Assembly (NCBI GenBank): GCA_034717835.1
Contig: JAYELZ010000055.1
Coordinates: 1 to 22,005, forward strand
Length of the DNA: 22,005 bases
Direction of reading: 5' to 3'
DNA from: G713 sp034717835
Lineage (GTDB): Bacteria; Chloroflexota; Anaerolineae; B4-G1; SLSP01
Shown here: piece by piece, positions 1 through 6,442 of the stretch
How the letters are laid out: every line of letters starts with the position of its first letter
Numbering within the stretch: the stretch's first letter is position 1
Program-made: the position numbers and the translations under genes
Notes under the pieces: model-generated
Database searches by the model: none
What the model saw: the letters and a program-made list of their open reading frames with translations, nothing else
Told to the model about the DNA's origin: nothing

Positions 1-1
1 A

Positions 2-118
2 GTTCCCCACGCTGAGCTGGCGATGTTGCCTCAAGTCGGACACATGCCCTTCTTGGATGCCCCCGCAGCCTATCACGCCACGATAACCGCTTGGCTGGAG
101 CGACAACTGGCGAACTAA
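2..118 (+). CDS. Alpha/beta hydrolase, C-terminal fragment (5' end outside window)
   Basis: This is the last 38 codons of a gene that begins upstream of the window, ending at TAA 116-118. The visible peptide contains QVGHMPFLDAP followed by an amphipathic helix (YHATITAWLERQL). Gly-His-x-Pro near the C-terminus, followed by a short helix, is the usual setting of the catalytic histidine in alpha/beta hydrolases of the esterase/lipase/haloperoxidase type, so I infer that fold. The nucleophile elbow and acid residue are outside the window, so substrate and activity cannot be assessed. The stop lies four bases before the next ATG, so it is probably co-transcribed with the ECF transporter genes. 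Confidence 0.6.
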   Translation, partial: VPHAELAMLPQVGHMPFLDAPAAYHATITAWLERQLAN

Positions 119-122
119 CTAA

Positions 123-1850
123 ATGACCAACCCCCTCGCCCGACTAGAAAATGTCTCCTATCTCTACCCCGGCGCTAAGACTCCGGCCCTCAAGAATATC
201 AACCTGGAAATTCACTCCGGGGAATTCCTGGGTCTGATCGGGCCGACCGGCGCGGGCAAATCCACGCTCTGCCAGACGCTCAACGGGAGCGTGCCGCAAT
301 TCTACGGGGGACGGTTCTTTGGGCAGGTTATCGTAGCCGGGTTGGATACCGTGCAGCACCCCATCAGCGAGCTGGCGCATCACGTGGGCTTGGTCTTCGA
401 GGATCCGGAGATGCAACTGGTCGCTCCCTCGGTGGAAAACGAGATCGCCTTTGCGCTGGAAAATCTAAACGTGCCACGCGCCGAGATCAGAACGCGCATC
501 CCGCAGGTACTCGCTGCCGTGAGACTCTCCGGCACCGAAAAACGGCATCCGCAAGAGCTCTCCGGCGGGCAGAAGCAACGGTTAGCCATCGCCGCCGCCT
601 TAGCTATGCGCCCCGCGCTCCTGGTCTTGGACGAGCCAACCTCGCAACTTGACCCGCTGGGCGCGGCCGAGGTCTTCGCCACGCTGCGCCAGTTGAACCG
701 GGAGCTGGGCATCACCATCCTGCTCACCGGACACGACGCCGAAGAGCTGGCCGAACATGCCGACCGCATCGCGCTGCTGGCGGGCGGAGAGTTGGTGGCG
801 CAGGGCACGCCCCAGGAGATTTACAGCCGCGTGGAACTCTTGGCCGCGCAACAACTACGTCCCCCGCAAGTCACGCGCACCTTCCAACTGGTGCGCCAGC
901 GGGGCGTAGCGATCACGCAACTGCCCACCCGGCTGGCGGCGGGCAAACGGCTATTGCACGCGCTACCCACTAGTTGCCCCACCGTTGAAAAAGAGCACGT
1001 TGCCGCGCCCGACCACCTCGGCCCCGCGCTACTAGCTATCAAAAACCTAACCCATCACTACGCTAACGGGACTCCGGCGCTGCACGATATCTCCCTGGAG
1101 ATCAGAGCAGGCGAATATGTCTTGCTGGTAGGCCAAAATGGGGCCGGCAAATCGACGCTGGTGAAGCATTTCCTCAACTTGCTCACGCCCACGGCGGGAA
1201 CCGTGACCGTGGACGGGCTAGATACGCGGCAGTTGGAGACCAGCGAGCTGGCGCAGCGCATCGGCTACGTGGGCCAGCACCCGGACGACCAGCTCTTCAC
1301 CGCCAGCGTGGAGGACGAGGTGGCGTTCGCGCTGCAAAATCTGGGCTACGCGGAGGCGGAGATCGAGAGACGGGTCACGGTTAGTTTACGCCAGCTGGGA
1401 CTGTTGGCCCACCGCACCGCCCATCCGCTCTCCCTGCCCAGAGGGGATCGCGCGCGGCTCGTCATCGCTGCCGTGTTAGCGATGGAGCCGGAGATCATCA
1501 TCTTGGACGAACCGACCACCGGCCAGGACTATCGTGGCGCCAAATATATCCTGGACTTGAGCCGCAAGTTGCACCAACAAGGAAAAACCATCCTCGTCAT
1601 CACCCATCACCTCTACTTGATGCCGGAGTACGCGGAGCGCGTCATCGTGCTGGGTAAGGGGACGATCTTGTTAGACGCCCCGCTGCGCCGTGCCTACCAT
1701 GCAAAGGAACTCCTGCGCCGCACCTACTTGACGCCGCCGCAAGCGGTCTTGCTGGCTCAGGAACTCGCCCCCCCCGAGGGAGAGGGCGCGCTACTCCGCG
1801 TGACGCCGGAGGAAGTGGCGGCTTGTTTCCTGCCCGGAGGCGGCCGGTGA
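123..1850 (+). CDS. ecfA: ECF transporter energising ATPase, two ABC domains fused (EcfA1-EcfA2 type)
   Basis: This 575-residue protein holds two ABC nucleotide-binding domains that hydrolyse ATP to drive an energy-coupling-factor importer for vitamins or metals. Domain 1 has Walker A GPTGAGKST (40-48), Q-loop Gln near 98, signature LSGGQ (146-150), Walker B LLVLDE (166-171) and H-loop His204. Domain 2 has Walker A GQNGAGKST (337-345), Walker B IIILDE (458-463) and ITHH (493-496), but its signature is LSLPRGDR (436-443) instead of LSGGQ. The two site types suggest asymmetric composite ATPase sites, though the substitution looks conserved in character rather than like decay. Single-domain EcfA proteins are about 280 residues, so this is a genuine fusion. 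No strong Shine-Dalgarno precedes ATG 123; it starts four bases after the previous stop, which suggests translational coupling. ecfT follows with a 4-base overlap. No S component is visible. Confidence 0.93.
   Translation: MTNPLARLENVSYLYPGAKTPALKNINLEIHSGEFLGLIGPTGAGKSTLCQTLNGSVPQFYGGRFFGQVIVAGLDTVQHPISELAHHVGLVFEDPEMQLVAPSVENEIAFALENLNVPRAEIRTRIPQVLAAVRLSGTEKRHPQELSGGQKQRLAIAAALAMRPALLVLDEPTSQLDPLGAAEVFATLRQLNRELGITILLTGHDAEELAEHADRIALLAGGELVAQGTPQEIYSRVELLAAQQLRPPQVTRTFQLVRQRGVAITQLPTRLAAGKRLLHALPTSCPTVEKEHVAAPDHLGPALLAIKNLTHHYANGTPALHDISLEIRAGEYVLLVGQNGAGKSTLVKHFLNLLTPTAGTVTVDGLDTRQLETSELAQRIGYVGQHPDDQLFTASVEDEVAFALQNLGYAEAEIERRVTVSLRQLGLLAHRTAHPLSLPRGDRARLVIAAVLAMEPEIIILDEPTTGQDYRGAKYILDLSRKLHQQGKTILVITHHLYLMPEYAERVIVLGKGTILLDAPLRRAYHAKELLRRTYLTPPQAVLLAQELAPPEGEGALLRVTPEEVAACFLPGGGR
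1836..1840 (+). promoter_or_regulatory. Shine-Dalgarno GGAGG that fixes the ecfT start at GTG 1847
   Basis: GGAGG lies six bases upstream of GTG 1847-1849, within the last codons of ecfA. The GTG overlaps the ecfA stop codon (GTGA, 1847-1850), a typical translational-coupling arrangement. The longer reading frame opening at TTG 1823 has no comparable site, so GTG 1847 is the better start. Confidence 0.8.
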
Positions 1851-2692
1851 GTCACTTCCGCAGCACCTACCAGCACGTGGCACGTGATTCCTGCTTCACG
1901 CGGCTGGATATCCGCTCCAAGCTCTGGATGATCTGCGCCGTCACCGCCGTCGCCCTCCTCTGGCAGAACCTGGTAGCCAGCGGGTTACTGACGCTGGGCA
2001 TCATCCTCGTCGCGCTCTGGGCCGGTATCGACTGGCGCTATATCCGCTCCGTGCTCCTCCTCTCCACCTTCTTTGGCGTCACGTTGCTCTTCTTTCACGG
2101 CTTCTTTCCGCACGGGGGAATTCGCCAGCTGACCAGGCACGCTACCTTGACACCGCTCTTCACCTTCCCCGCCCACTGGCAGCTGTTGGGTGGACAAGCT
2201 CTCTACCGCGAGGGCTTGCTCTACGGCCTAAGCGTCCTCGCCAAAACCCTCTCCGTGGTCTTGATAATCCCCGTCGGCATCTTCACCACCGAGTTGGACA
2301 ACCTGATCGTCGGGCTGGTCCGCGCCGGGCTGCCCTACAAGATCGCCTTTATCTTCTCCTCGACGCTGCGCTTCTTTCCGTTGCTCGTGGCGCGCATCCA
2401 AACCATCACCGAGGCGCAACGGTTGCGCGGTCTGGCCCTGGAAAAAATGGGGTTACTGCAAAAGGCCCGCAACTACGCCAAAATCACGGTACCGCTGATC
2501 TTGGGCGTGCTGATGCGGTCGCAAATGGTGGAGCTAACCCTCCAAGCCAGAGCTTTCTCCGGAAGTTCAGAGCGCACGCAGCTACACGACTCGCGGCTGG
2601 GGCCGGGTGATTATCTGCTCTGCGCCTGCTCCACGCTCTTCTGGGGAGGCGCGCTAATCGCCTATTTTGGCTGGGGGATCGGAAAGTGGTGA
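1847..2692 (+). CDS. ecfT: ECF transporter transmembrane scaffold protein EcfT
   Basis: EcfT is the membrane subunit that couples the EcfA ATPase to a substrate-binding S component. The 281-residue product has hydrophobic segments at roughly 24-60, 66-86, 120-146, 160-183, 212-224 and 254-275. The cytoplasmic coupling region carries two arginine-containing motifs, EAQRLRG (189-195) and QARAFSG (233-239), matching the paired Ala-Arg-Gly-like coupling-helix motifs of the family. The start is GTG 1847, inside the ecfA stop, with GGAGG six bases upstream. Length is normal for EcfT (about 260-290). Without an S component in view the substrate is unknown; the module may be shared (group II) or the S gene may lie upstream of the window. 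Confidence 0.9.
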   Translation: MSHFRSTYQHVARDSCFTRLDIRSKLWMICAVTAVALLWQNLVASGLLTLGIILVALWAGIDWRYIRSVLLLSTFFGVTLLFFHGFFPHGGIRQLTRHATLTPLFTFPAHWQLLGGQALYREGLLYGLSVLAKTLSVVLIIPVGIFTTELDNLIVGLVRAGLPYKIAFIFSSTLRFFPLLVARIQTITEAQRLRGLALEKMGLLQKARNYAKITVPLILGVLMRSQMVELTLQARAFSGSSERTQLHDSRLGPGDYLLCACSTLFWGGALIAYFGWGIGKW

Positions 2693-2695
2693 TAG

Positions 2696-2825
2696 CGAAT
2701 GCTGAATGGGCGAATGATGAATGATACGTCCCCTTGTCATTCCGAGCCAGCGGAGCGTTGGCGACGCGCCAGCGAGGAATCTACTACTGGGTCAATGCTG
2801 AATAGGTGAATGCTGAATGGGGAAT
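2696..2825. repeat. Eroded GAATGCTGAATGG-type short direct repeats
   Basis: Variants of the words TGCTGAATGGG, GAATGATGAATG and TGCTGAATAGG recur at about 2699-2725 and again at 2796-2823, flanking the TGTCATTCC element. They look like remnants of a short tandem array. No open reading frame with coding character is seen here. Confidence 0.45.
2735..2783. repeat. Dispersed TGTCATTCCGAGCCAGCG element, copy 1
   Basis: The first 18 bases are identical to the start of the element at 19124. In this copy the word CCAGCG is duplicated around a 16-base spacer (2746-2751 and 2768-2773) before the shared AGGAATCT end. The matching right arm GGAATGACA seen in the second copy is absent. It has the look of a small non-autonomous palindromic repeat rather than a gene. 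Confidence 0.55.
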
Positions 2826-2853
2826 CAGCACGGGAACAGCTAGAACGGGTGAG

Positions 2854-2935
2854 CGACTAAAGACTACCCGACTACTTGACTAACGACTACCCGACTAACG
2901 ACTACCTGACTACTCGACTACCTGACTACCCGACT
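2854..2935. repeat. Degenerate ~15-bp tandem repeat of CGACTACCTGACTA units
   Basis: Five imperfect units of the form CGACTAnnnGACTAnn run head to tail, each made of two related 7-8 base half-units. The array overlaps the 3' end of the minus-strand gene 2926-3387 and provides its TAG stop. Similar words recur faintly near 13700-13725. Confidence 0.7.
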
Positions 2936-3387
2936 CCCCCGACCACTTCCCACACCAAGGTCAGCGCGTGCTGCACCAACGCTTCCTCATTCACTACCTG
3001 CACCGTGCGCTCCGCCCGCTGGCGGCCCAGATCCACCGCCAGATAAATAGGCTGCAAAAGACTCTCCTCCAACGTAGGCCCCTCTCCCCAAATCGCCAGA
3101 CAGATTTGCACACCCAAGAAAGTACGACCCTTCCGCGCCCCCGCGCGCGCCGCCTTCGCCGAGAACTCCCCCGCCTTCTTGAACTGCGGGCGCGGCAACT
3201 CCATAATTGTGACAGCTTCTGCTACATCATCCACCACCAAACTACTCCCTAGCACCAGCGGCCCTTCCGCCGTGTTGAAAAGCCAGCGACTGACCGCCCC
3301 CTCCACGCCGCACTCCACCGTACCCAATATCGACTCCCGCTTAACCAAAATCCCGGCTACAACCTCCGCCACATCCTCTTGCTTCAT
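2926..3387 (-). CDS. Unrecognised 153-residue soluble protein
   Basis: The frame starts at ATG 3385-3387 with GAGGAG nine bases upstream, a good ribosome site, and ends at a TAG inside the neighbouring tandem repeat. The product has no signal peptide or membrane segment. It is rich in Val, Glu and Ala, with alternating hydrophobic stretches that suggest beta strands (GILVKRESILGTVE, PLVLGSSLVVDD, TFLGVQICLAIWG, QPIYLAVDLG) and a basic loop AARAGARKGR around residues 79-88. I do not recognise a family. The last few residues (VVGGVG) are encoded where the repeat begins, so the original C-terminus may have been altered. It sits 97 bases downstream of the SDR gene on the same strand. Confidence 0.65.
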   Translation of the reverse strand: MKQEDVAEVVAGILVKRESILGTVECGVEGAVSRWLFNTAEGPLVLGSSLVVDDVAEAVTIMELPRPQFKKAGEFSAKAARAGARKGRTFLGVQICLAIWGEGPTLEESLLQPIYLAVDLGRQRAERTVQVVNEEALVQHALTLVWEVVGGVG

Positions 3388-3419
3388 AGCAAACTTCTCC
3401 TCGAATATCTTTTTTCTTT

Positions 3420-3478
3420 AGGTTGCCCAATTCTAACACGTTCTTGGCATAAAACGCGCGCAATGCTATTGGCAACCT
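3420..3478. other. Inverted repeat AGGTTGCC/GGCAACCT between two minus-strand genes
   Basis: AGGTTGCC (3420-3427) and GGCAACCT (3471-3478) are perfect inverted copies that extend to CAAT/ATTG with one bulged base, separated by about 43 bases. Read on the minus strand the loop contains TGTTAGAAT, an extended -10-like word (3430-3438), upstream of the 153-residue protein gene. Terminator, operator or chance cannot be separated by eye. Confidence 0.35.
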
Positions 3479-3484
3479 CAGTCG

Positions 3485-4459
3485 TCAAGCCCGCGCGCCT
3501 TGCCACGCGATGGTATCCAGTAGTGTCTCCCGCAGAGAGCGCGGATGATACCCCAACTCACGTTCCGCTTTAGCCCGGCTGAAGAGTGCGTTATCATGCA
3601 CCGTGCGCAACGCATAGCTGGTAAAGCGCGGCGTTATCTGGGTCAGCTGATAAAAAACCTCCGCCAATCGCGCTCCTGCCGAGGCCAAGCCAAACGGCAA
3701 CACCAGCTTGGGTGAATGAATCCCTGCCAGCTCCTGCACCAAATCGTGCAACTTAGGCAGCGCAATATGCGTCCCCGACAAGATGTAGAGTTCACCAGCG
3801 TGCCCCTGCGCGCCGGCCGCCAGCACACCCTGGACAACATCGCGCACATCCACAAAATCATACGCGCCTGTCACTAGTACATGCAGACGGTTCCTCGTGT
3901 ACTCCAAGATCGTTTGCCCCATCTCCGAATGCAGATAATCACGCGGCCCGATGATGCCGGTAGGGCAAACCACTACCGCATCTAACCCCTCCGCCACCAC
4001 CTCCAAGAGCGACTGCGTACCCGCCGCCTTGGTGTGATCATAAGCCCCCGCCGCCCCTTCCAGGGCCAGCGGTTCCGTCTCATCCACCAGCCTACTCTGC
4101 GCTGGCCGGTGGAAAGCGTGTACCGAGCTCACATGCACCATCCGCTCCACCCCTGCTTGGAGCGCAGCCTGGGCCACATTGCGCACGCCCTCCACATTCA
4201 CGCGCTGCATCAACCCCGCCGCACCCGGCAAGATAGAGATGATGCCGGCCAGATGATAAACCGTCTGCACCCCGATCAACGCTCGCTCCAACGTCGAGGG
4301 AACTAGCACGTTACCGCTCACACGCTCCACATCCAACCCCACCAACGAGACACAGTAATCATTCGGCAGCACCAGCGCTCGCACCCGCTCACCACGAGCT
4401 AACAACTTACGTACCAACACATTTCCCAGATGCCCTGTCGCACCAGTCACTAAAATCAT
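3485..4459 (-). CDS. NAD(P)-dependent epimerase/dehydratase, extended SDR (dihydroflavonol-reductase-like)
   Basis: This 324-residue Rossmann-fold enzyme opens with the extended-SDR dinucleotide motif TGATGHLG (5-12). The active site is visible as HVSSVHAF (109-116; Ser) and Y140-x3-K144 (YDHTK). VYHLAG (67-72) is the usual strand preceding the NNAG-like region. After residue 145 the substrate domain is less conserved. The family includes dihydroflavonol-4-reductase-like and 3-beta-HSD-like reductases and sugar-nucleotide epimerases; sequence alone does not decide the substrate, but lack of obvious UDP-sugar residues favours a ketone reductase. The start at ATG 4459 has AAGGAGAG just upstream. 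It lies downstream of the TetR gene on the same strand, so it is a candidate target of that regulator. Confidence 0.85.
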   Translation of the reverse strand: MILVTGATGHLGNVLVRKLLARGERVRALVLPNDYCVSLVGLDVERVSGNVLVPSTLERALIGVQTVYHLAGIISILPGAAGLMQRVNVEGVRNVAQAALQAGVERMVHVSSVHAFHRPAQSRLVDETEPLALEGAAGAYDHTKAAGTQSLLEVVAEGLDAVVVCPTGIIGPRDYLHSEMGQTILEYTRNRLHVLVTGAYDFVDVRDVVQGVLAAGAQGHAGELYILSGTHIALPKLHDLVQELAGIHSPKLVLPFGLASAGARLAEVFYQLTQITPRFTSYALRTVHDNALFSRAKAERELGYHPRSLRETLLDTIAWQGARA

Positions 4460-4473
4460 CTTGCTCTCCTTAG

Positions 4474-4570
4474 TTTATCCACGAATTTTTATCCACAGAT
4501 TACACAGAAATAAATAATTCCGCTAAAAAAGGCTAATTCGCCACTAAGACATCAAGACGCTAATAAAAAA
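4474..4570. repeat. Degraded dispersed repeat words: TTATCCAC pair and CACTAAGACATCAAGACGC
   Basis: Two copies of TTATCCAC(G/A) occur at 4475-4483 and 4489-4497, followed by ATTACACAG. Further on, CACTAAGACATCAAGACGC (4542-4560) resembles the reverse complement of 17811-17830. These AT-rich stretches occupy the gap between the SDR and TetR genes and look like decayed copies of intergenic repeats rather than functional sites. Confidence 0.45.
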
Positions 4571-4631
4571 CTAATTTTTAGGTTAAACATATTCAGCGAT
4601 GCCAATTTGCCATTCGTTCAACCGGCAACAG

Positions 4632-5234
4632 CTAACTTTCAACCTTACGTAACCCCTCCAACAATAGCTGCATACTGGATTCCAGCAGCCGCCCCCAATC
4701 CGCGCCCTCGGGATCCAACAGGCGTTGCAAAAGCAAACCACTAGCCAAAGAGATGATTCCCTGTGCCCCCAAGACCGGATCGATAGCGGATAGCGAGCCT
4801 TCATCAATTCCCCGCTGCAACAACTCCGCGAAAAAACGCTGAAAATGATAATAAGGAGCAATTACCGCCGCATGTACCGCCGCATCGCGGCCAGCCTGCA
4901 TCCAAAACTCAAAGAAAATCGAAATCTGCACTACATCCGAGGAGAAAAGTCCCGTCATCAGCCGGGACATCGCCAACAACCGTTCCGGCACCGGCTGGAC
5001 GCCCTCCGCCACCTGCGCCAGCGAGCCTTCGAGCTCCCCCAACCAAGCTTCCACCAGAGCCATAAAGAGCGACTGCTTGCTCTCAAAATGATAATAGAAA
5101 GCCCCTTTACTCACACCGGCACTCGCACAAATCTCAGCCACCCCGGTAGCCGCGTAGCCATTCTGTGCAAAGCCCTCCTGGGCCGCCCGCATGATCTTCT
5201 CCGCGGTTACCTCACCCTTAGATCGTTCGTTCAT
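4632..5234 (-). CDS. TetR/AcrR-family transcriptional repressor
   Basis: The 200-residue product has the TetR N-terminal helix-turn-helix: helices around AEKIMRAAQEGFAQNGY (11-27), then ATGVAEICASAGVSKGAFYYHF (29-50), where the recognition helix ends in the hallmark F-Y-x-H-F, followed by KQSLF. The C-terminal half is helical and variable, the usual ligand pocket and dimer surface. ATG 5234 is preferred over an upstream TTG (5255) because GGAGG (5239-5243) sits four bases before it. Its transcript begins inside a palindrome (see operator entry), so it very probably represses itself, and perhaps the SDR gene 172 bases downstream. The ligand cannot be predicted. Confidence 0.9.
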   Translation of the reverse strand: MNERSKGEVTAEKIMRAAQEGFAQNGYAATGVAEICASAGVSKGAFYYHFESKQSLFMALVEAWLGELEGSLAQVAEGVQPVPERLLAMSRLMTGLFSSDVVQISIFFEFWMQAGRDAAVHAAVIAPYYHFQRFFAELLQRGIDEGSLSAIDPVLGAQGIISLASGLLLQRLLDPEGADWGRLLESSMQLLLEGLRKVES

Positions 5235-5252
5235 CACACCTCCACGCTGTGT

Positions 5253-5272
5253 CAAACCGACCGGTCAGTATG
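5253..5272. promoter_or_regulatory. TetR-type operator palindrome (GACCGGTC core)
   Basis: A 20-base imperfect palindrome is centred between 5262 and 5263. Its perfect 8-base core is GACCGGTC (5259-5266), and 8 of 10 symmetric positions pair over the full length. It lies just downstream of the TetR -10 box, overlapping the expected transcription start. ACCGACCGGT-like sites are typical TetR-family operators. Confidence 0.75.
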
Positions 5273-5276
5273 TTTT

Positions 5277-5304
5277 ATTATAGAGGTTAATCAAAAGTTG
5301 ACAA
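5277..5304 (-). promoter_or_regulatory. Sigma-70-type promoter of the TetR gene
   Basis: On the minus strand TTGTCA (-35, plus-strand 5299-5304) is followed after 16 bases by TATAAT (-10, 5277-5282). This is five of six and six of six matches to consensus. The expected start is near 5270, about 36 bases before ATG 5234, inside the operator palindrome. Confidence 0.8.
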
Positions 5305-5377
5305 GCTAGATATAAATACCCCACCGCTGGCCGCGTAGCCGGCACGGCTATTTCATAGCTGCTGGAATATGGTAAAA

Positions 5378-5386
5378 TGCTATAAC
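5378..5386 (+). promoter_or_regulatory. Possible extended -10 promoter (TGCTATAAC)
   Basis: TGCTATAAC matches an extended -10 element; no good -35 is seen. It would start transcription near 5393, ahead of the stem-loop at 5404-5473 and the five-gene run from 5546. Confidence 0.4.
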
Positions 5387-5403
5387 TTAAAACATTTGAG
5401 GCT

Positions 5404-5473
5404 GCTGAAAAATAAGGGTTCCGCCGCAAAGGTAGCGGAATTTGAGAATTAACCTTCAGCAAGTTGCTTTTTT
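5404..5473 (+). other. Structured leader or small RNA candidate upstream of the response regulator
   Basis: A nested hairpin can be drawn. The outer stem is GCTGAA (5404-5409) with TTCAGC (5455-5460). The inner stem is TTCCGC (5419-5424) with GCGGAA (5435-5440), around a 10-base loop. Eight bases after the outer stem is a run of six T (5468-5473). With the extended -10 at 5378-5386 this could be an 80-base terminated RNA or a leader. I could not match it to a known riboswitch class. Confidence 0.35.
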
Positions 5474-5545
5474 ACCATTATCAGCAAGTGCTTTCGACCT
5501 AAAACTAATTACAGCAAAGCCAACATTGAGGGGGAGAAAAAGGTC

Positions 5546-5899
5546 ATGACAAAAATACTTATTGCAGAAGATGATCGCACCATGCGCGGCTTGCTATCCA
5601 CCTTGTTGGAACTGGAAGGCGATCAGTCTGTCTTGGTAAGTCACCTCGCGGAGATTCTACCAACTGCCGAAGAAACCCTGCCCGACCTCATTCTATTAGA
5701 TGTACATTTGGCCGGCGACGATACTTTTCCGGCGCTGCAAGAGCTCAGAAGCAGTCCTCACGTGTCGCAAATCCCTGTGATTATGATCTCTGGCATGGAT
5801 CTAAAAGATAAATGTCTAAGTTTGGGAGCCACGGAGTTTATTCTCAAGCCTTTCCGCCCCCAGAAATTGCTACAACGTATTCACGCCCTAGCCAATTAG
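5546..5899 (+). CDS. Stand-alone response regulator receiver protein (CheY-like)
   Basis: The 117-residue product is a single receiver domain with no output domain. Acidic residues E8-D9-D10 bind Mg2+, Asp52 (LILLDVHLAG) is the phospho-acceptor, Ser82 (IMISGM) is the switch Ser/Thr and Lys101 (ILKPF) is the conserved lysine, so all catalytic features are present. Such single-domain proteins act by protein-protein contact in phosphorelays or as signalling adaptors. No histidine kinase is nearby. Purine-rich GAGGGGGAG precedes ATG 5546 at about ten bases. It appears to head a run of genes reaching 10408 (27-base gap to mogA), but a functional link to those enzymes is not obvious. Confidence 0.9.
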   Translation: MTKILIAEDDRTMRGLLSTLLELEGDQSVLVSHLAEILPTAEETLPDLILLDVHLAGDDTFPALQELRSSPHVSQIPVIMISGMDLKDKCLSLGATEFILKPFRPQKLLQRIHALAN

Positions 5900-5926
5900 C
5901 TCTCATACTCTAAAGGAGACCCTCTG

Positions 5927-6442
5927 ATGCTCAATCCCATTCGCGTAGCTGTGCTTACCTCCAGTGACCGCGCCGCAGCCGGTATCTACGTGGATAAGAG
6001 CGGCCCGGCGCTACAAACGTTGGTCAGACGAACTCTCCCCGCCCAGGTCGTTGCCACGAAGATCTTGCCCGATGACCGCGCCAAGATCGCCGCGCAACTG
6101 CGCGCCTGGGCCGATGGCGGCGAGATAGACCTCATCCTCATCACCGGCGGGACCGGGTTCACGCCCAGTGACGTGACGCCGGAAGCGACCCGCGAGGTGC
6201 TCGAGAAGGAGTCCCCCGGTCTAGCCGAGGCTATGCGCGCGGCGTCTCTCCGCATCACGCCCCACGCCATGCTCTCGCGGGCTGTCTGCGGCATCCGCGG
6301 GCTAACGCTCATCGTGAACTTGCCCGGCAGCCCCAAAGCCGCCTGCGAAAATCTCCAAGTGATCATCCCGGCACTGCCGCACGCTATCGCGTTGCTGCGT
6401 GGGGATCCACCCGGCGCAGGGGGACATGCGCACACCGCCTGA
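5927..6442 (+). CDS. mogA: Molybdopterin adenylyltransferase, MogA/MoaB family
   Basis: MogA activates molybdopterin by adenylylation with ATP before molybdate insertion in molybdenum-cofactor synthesis. The 171-residue product shows the family motifs: SSDRAAAGIYVDKSGPAL (12-29), an aspartate pair D49-D50, TGGTGFTPSDVTPEAT (73-88; the TGGTG phosphate loop and Asp82), and the C-terminal NLPGSPKA block (131-138) that binds the pterin. Length fits both MogA and MoaB, which cannot be told apart by eye. ATG 5927 follows AAAGGAGA at a good distance. The 3' end overlaps the next gene. No other Moco genes are in the window. Confidence 0.9.
   Translation: MLNPIRVAVLTSSDRAAAGIYVDKSGPALQTLVRRTLPAQVVATKILPDDRAKIAAQLRAWADGGEIDLILITGGTGFTPSDVTPEATREVLEKESPGLAEAMRAASLRITPHAMLSRAVCGIRGLTLIVNLPGSPKAACENLQVIIPALPHAIALLRGDPPGAGGHAHTA

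Noticed and set aside
1823..1846. Longer ecfT beginning at TTG 1823
   Set aside because: The ribosome site GGAGG at 1836-1840 lies downstream of that codon and is ideally spaced for GTG 1847.
2693..2940. CRISPR array suggested by the regular repeats
   Set aside because: Units are about 15 bases, degenerate and directly contiguous without unique spacers.
2968..3421. Plus-strand frames opposite the 153-residue protein gene
   Set aside because: Compositions rich in Arg, Leu, Ser and Thr typical of shadow frames, no ribosome sites, and they oppose a minus-strand frame with a strong start.
4475..4497. Two DnaA-box-like words (TTATCCACG and TTATCCACA) suggesting a replication origin
   Set aside because: They lie in an AT-rich decayed repeat between an SDR and a TetR gene, with no cluster of further boxes and no dnaA nearby. 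The same wording is common in dispersed intergenic repeats.
4565..4581. Terminator for the TetR gene (CTAA/TTAG stem with T run on the minus strand)
   Set aside because: The stem is only four A/T-rich pairs with a three-base loop, too weak to support.
5235..5255. Longer TetR protein beginning at TTG 5255
   Set aside because: GGAGG at 5239-5243 is placed for ATG 5234, and the TTG is inside the operator palindrome close to the transcription start.
5421..5440. c-di-GMP riboswitch suggested by CGCAAAGG
   Set aside because: Only a short word matches. The second arm and the tetraloop/receptor expected of the GEMM-I class are not visible, so it is noted only as a structured element.
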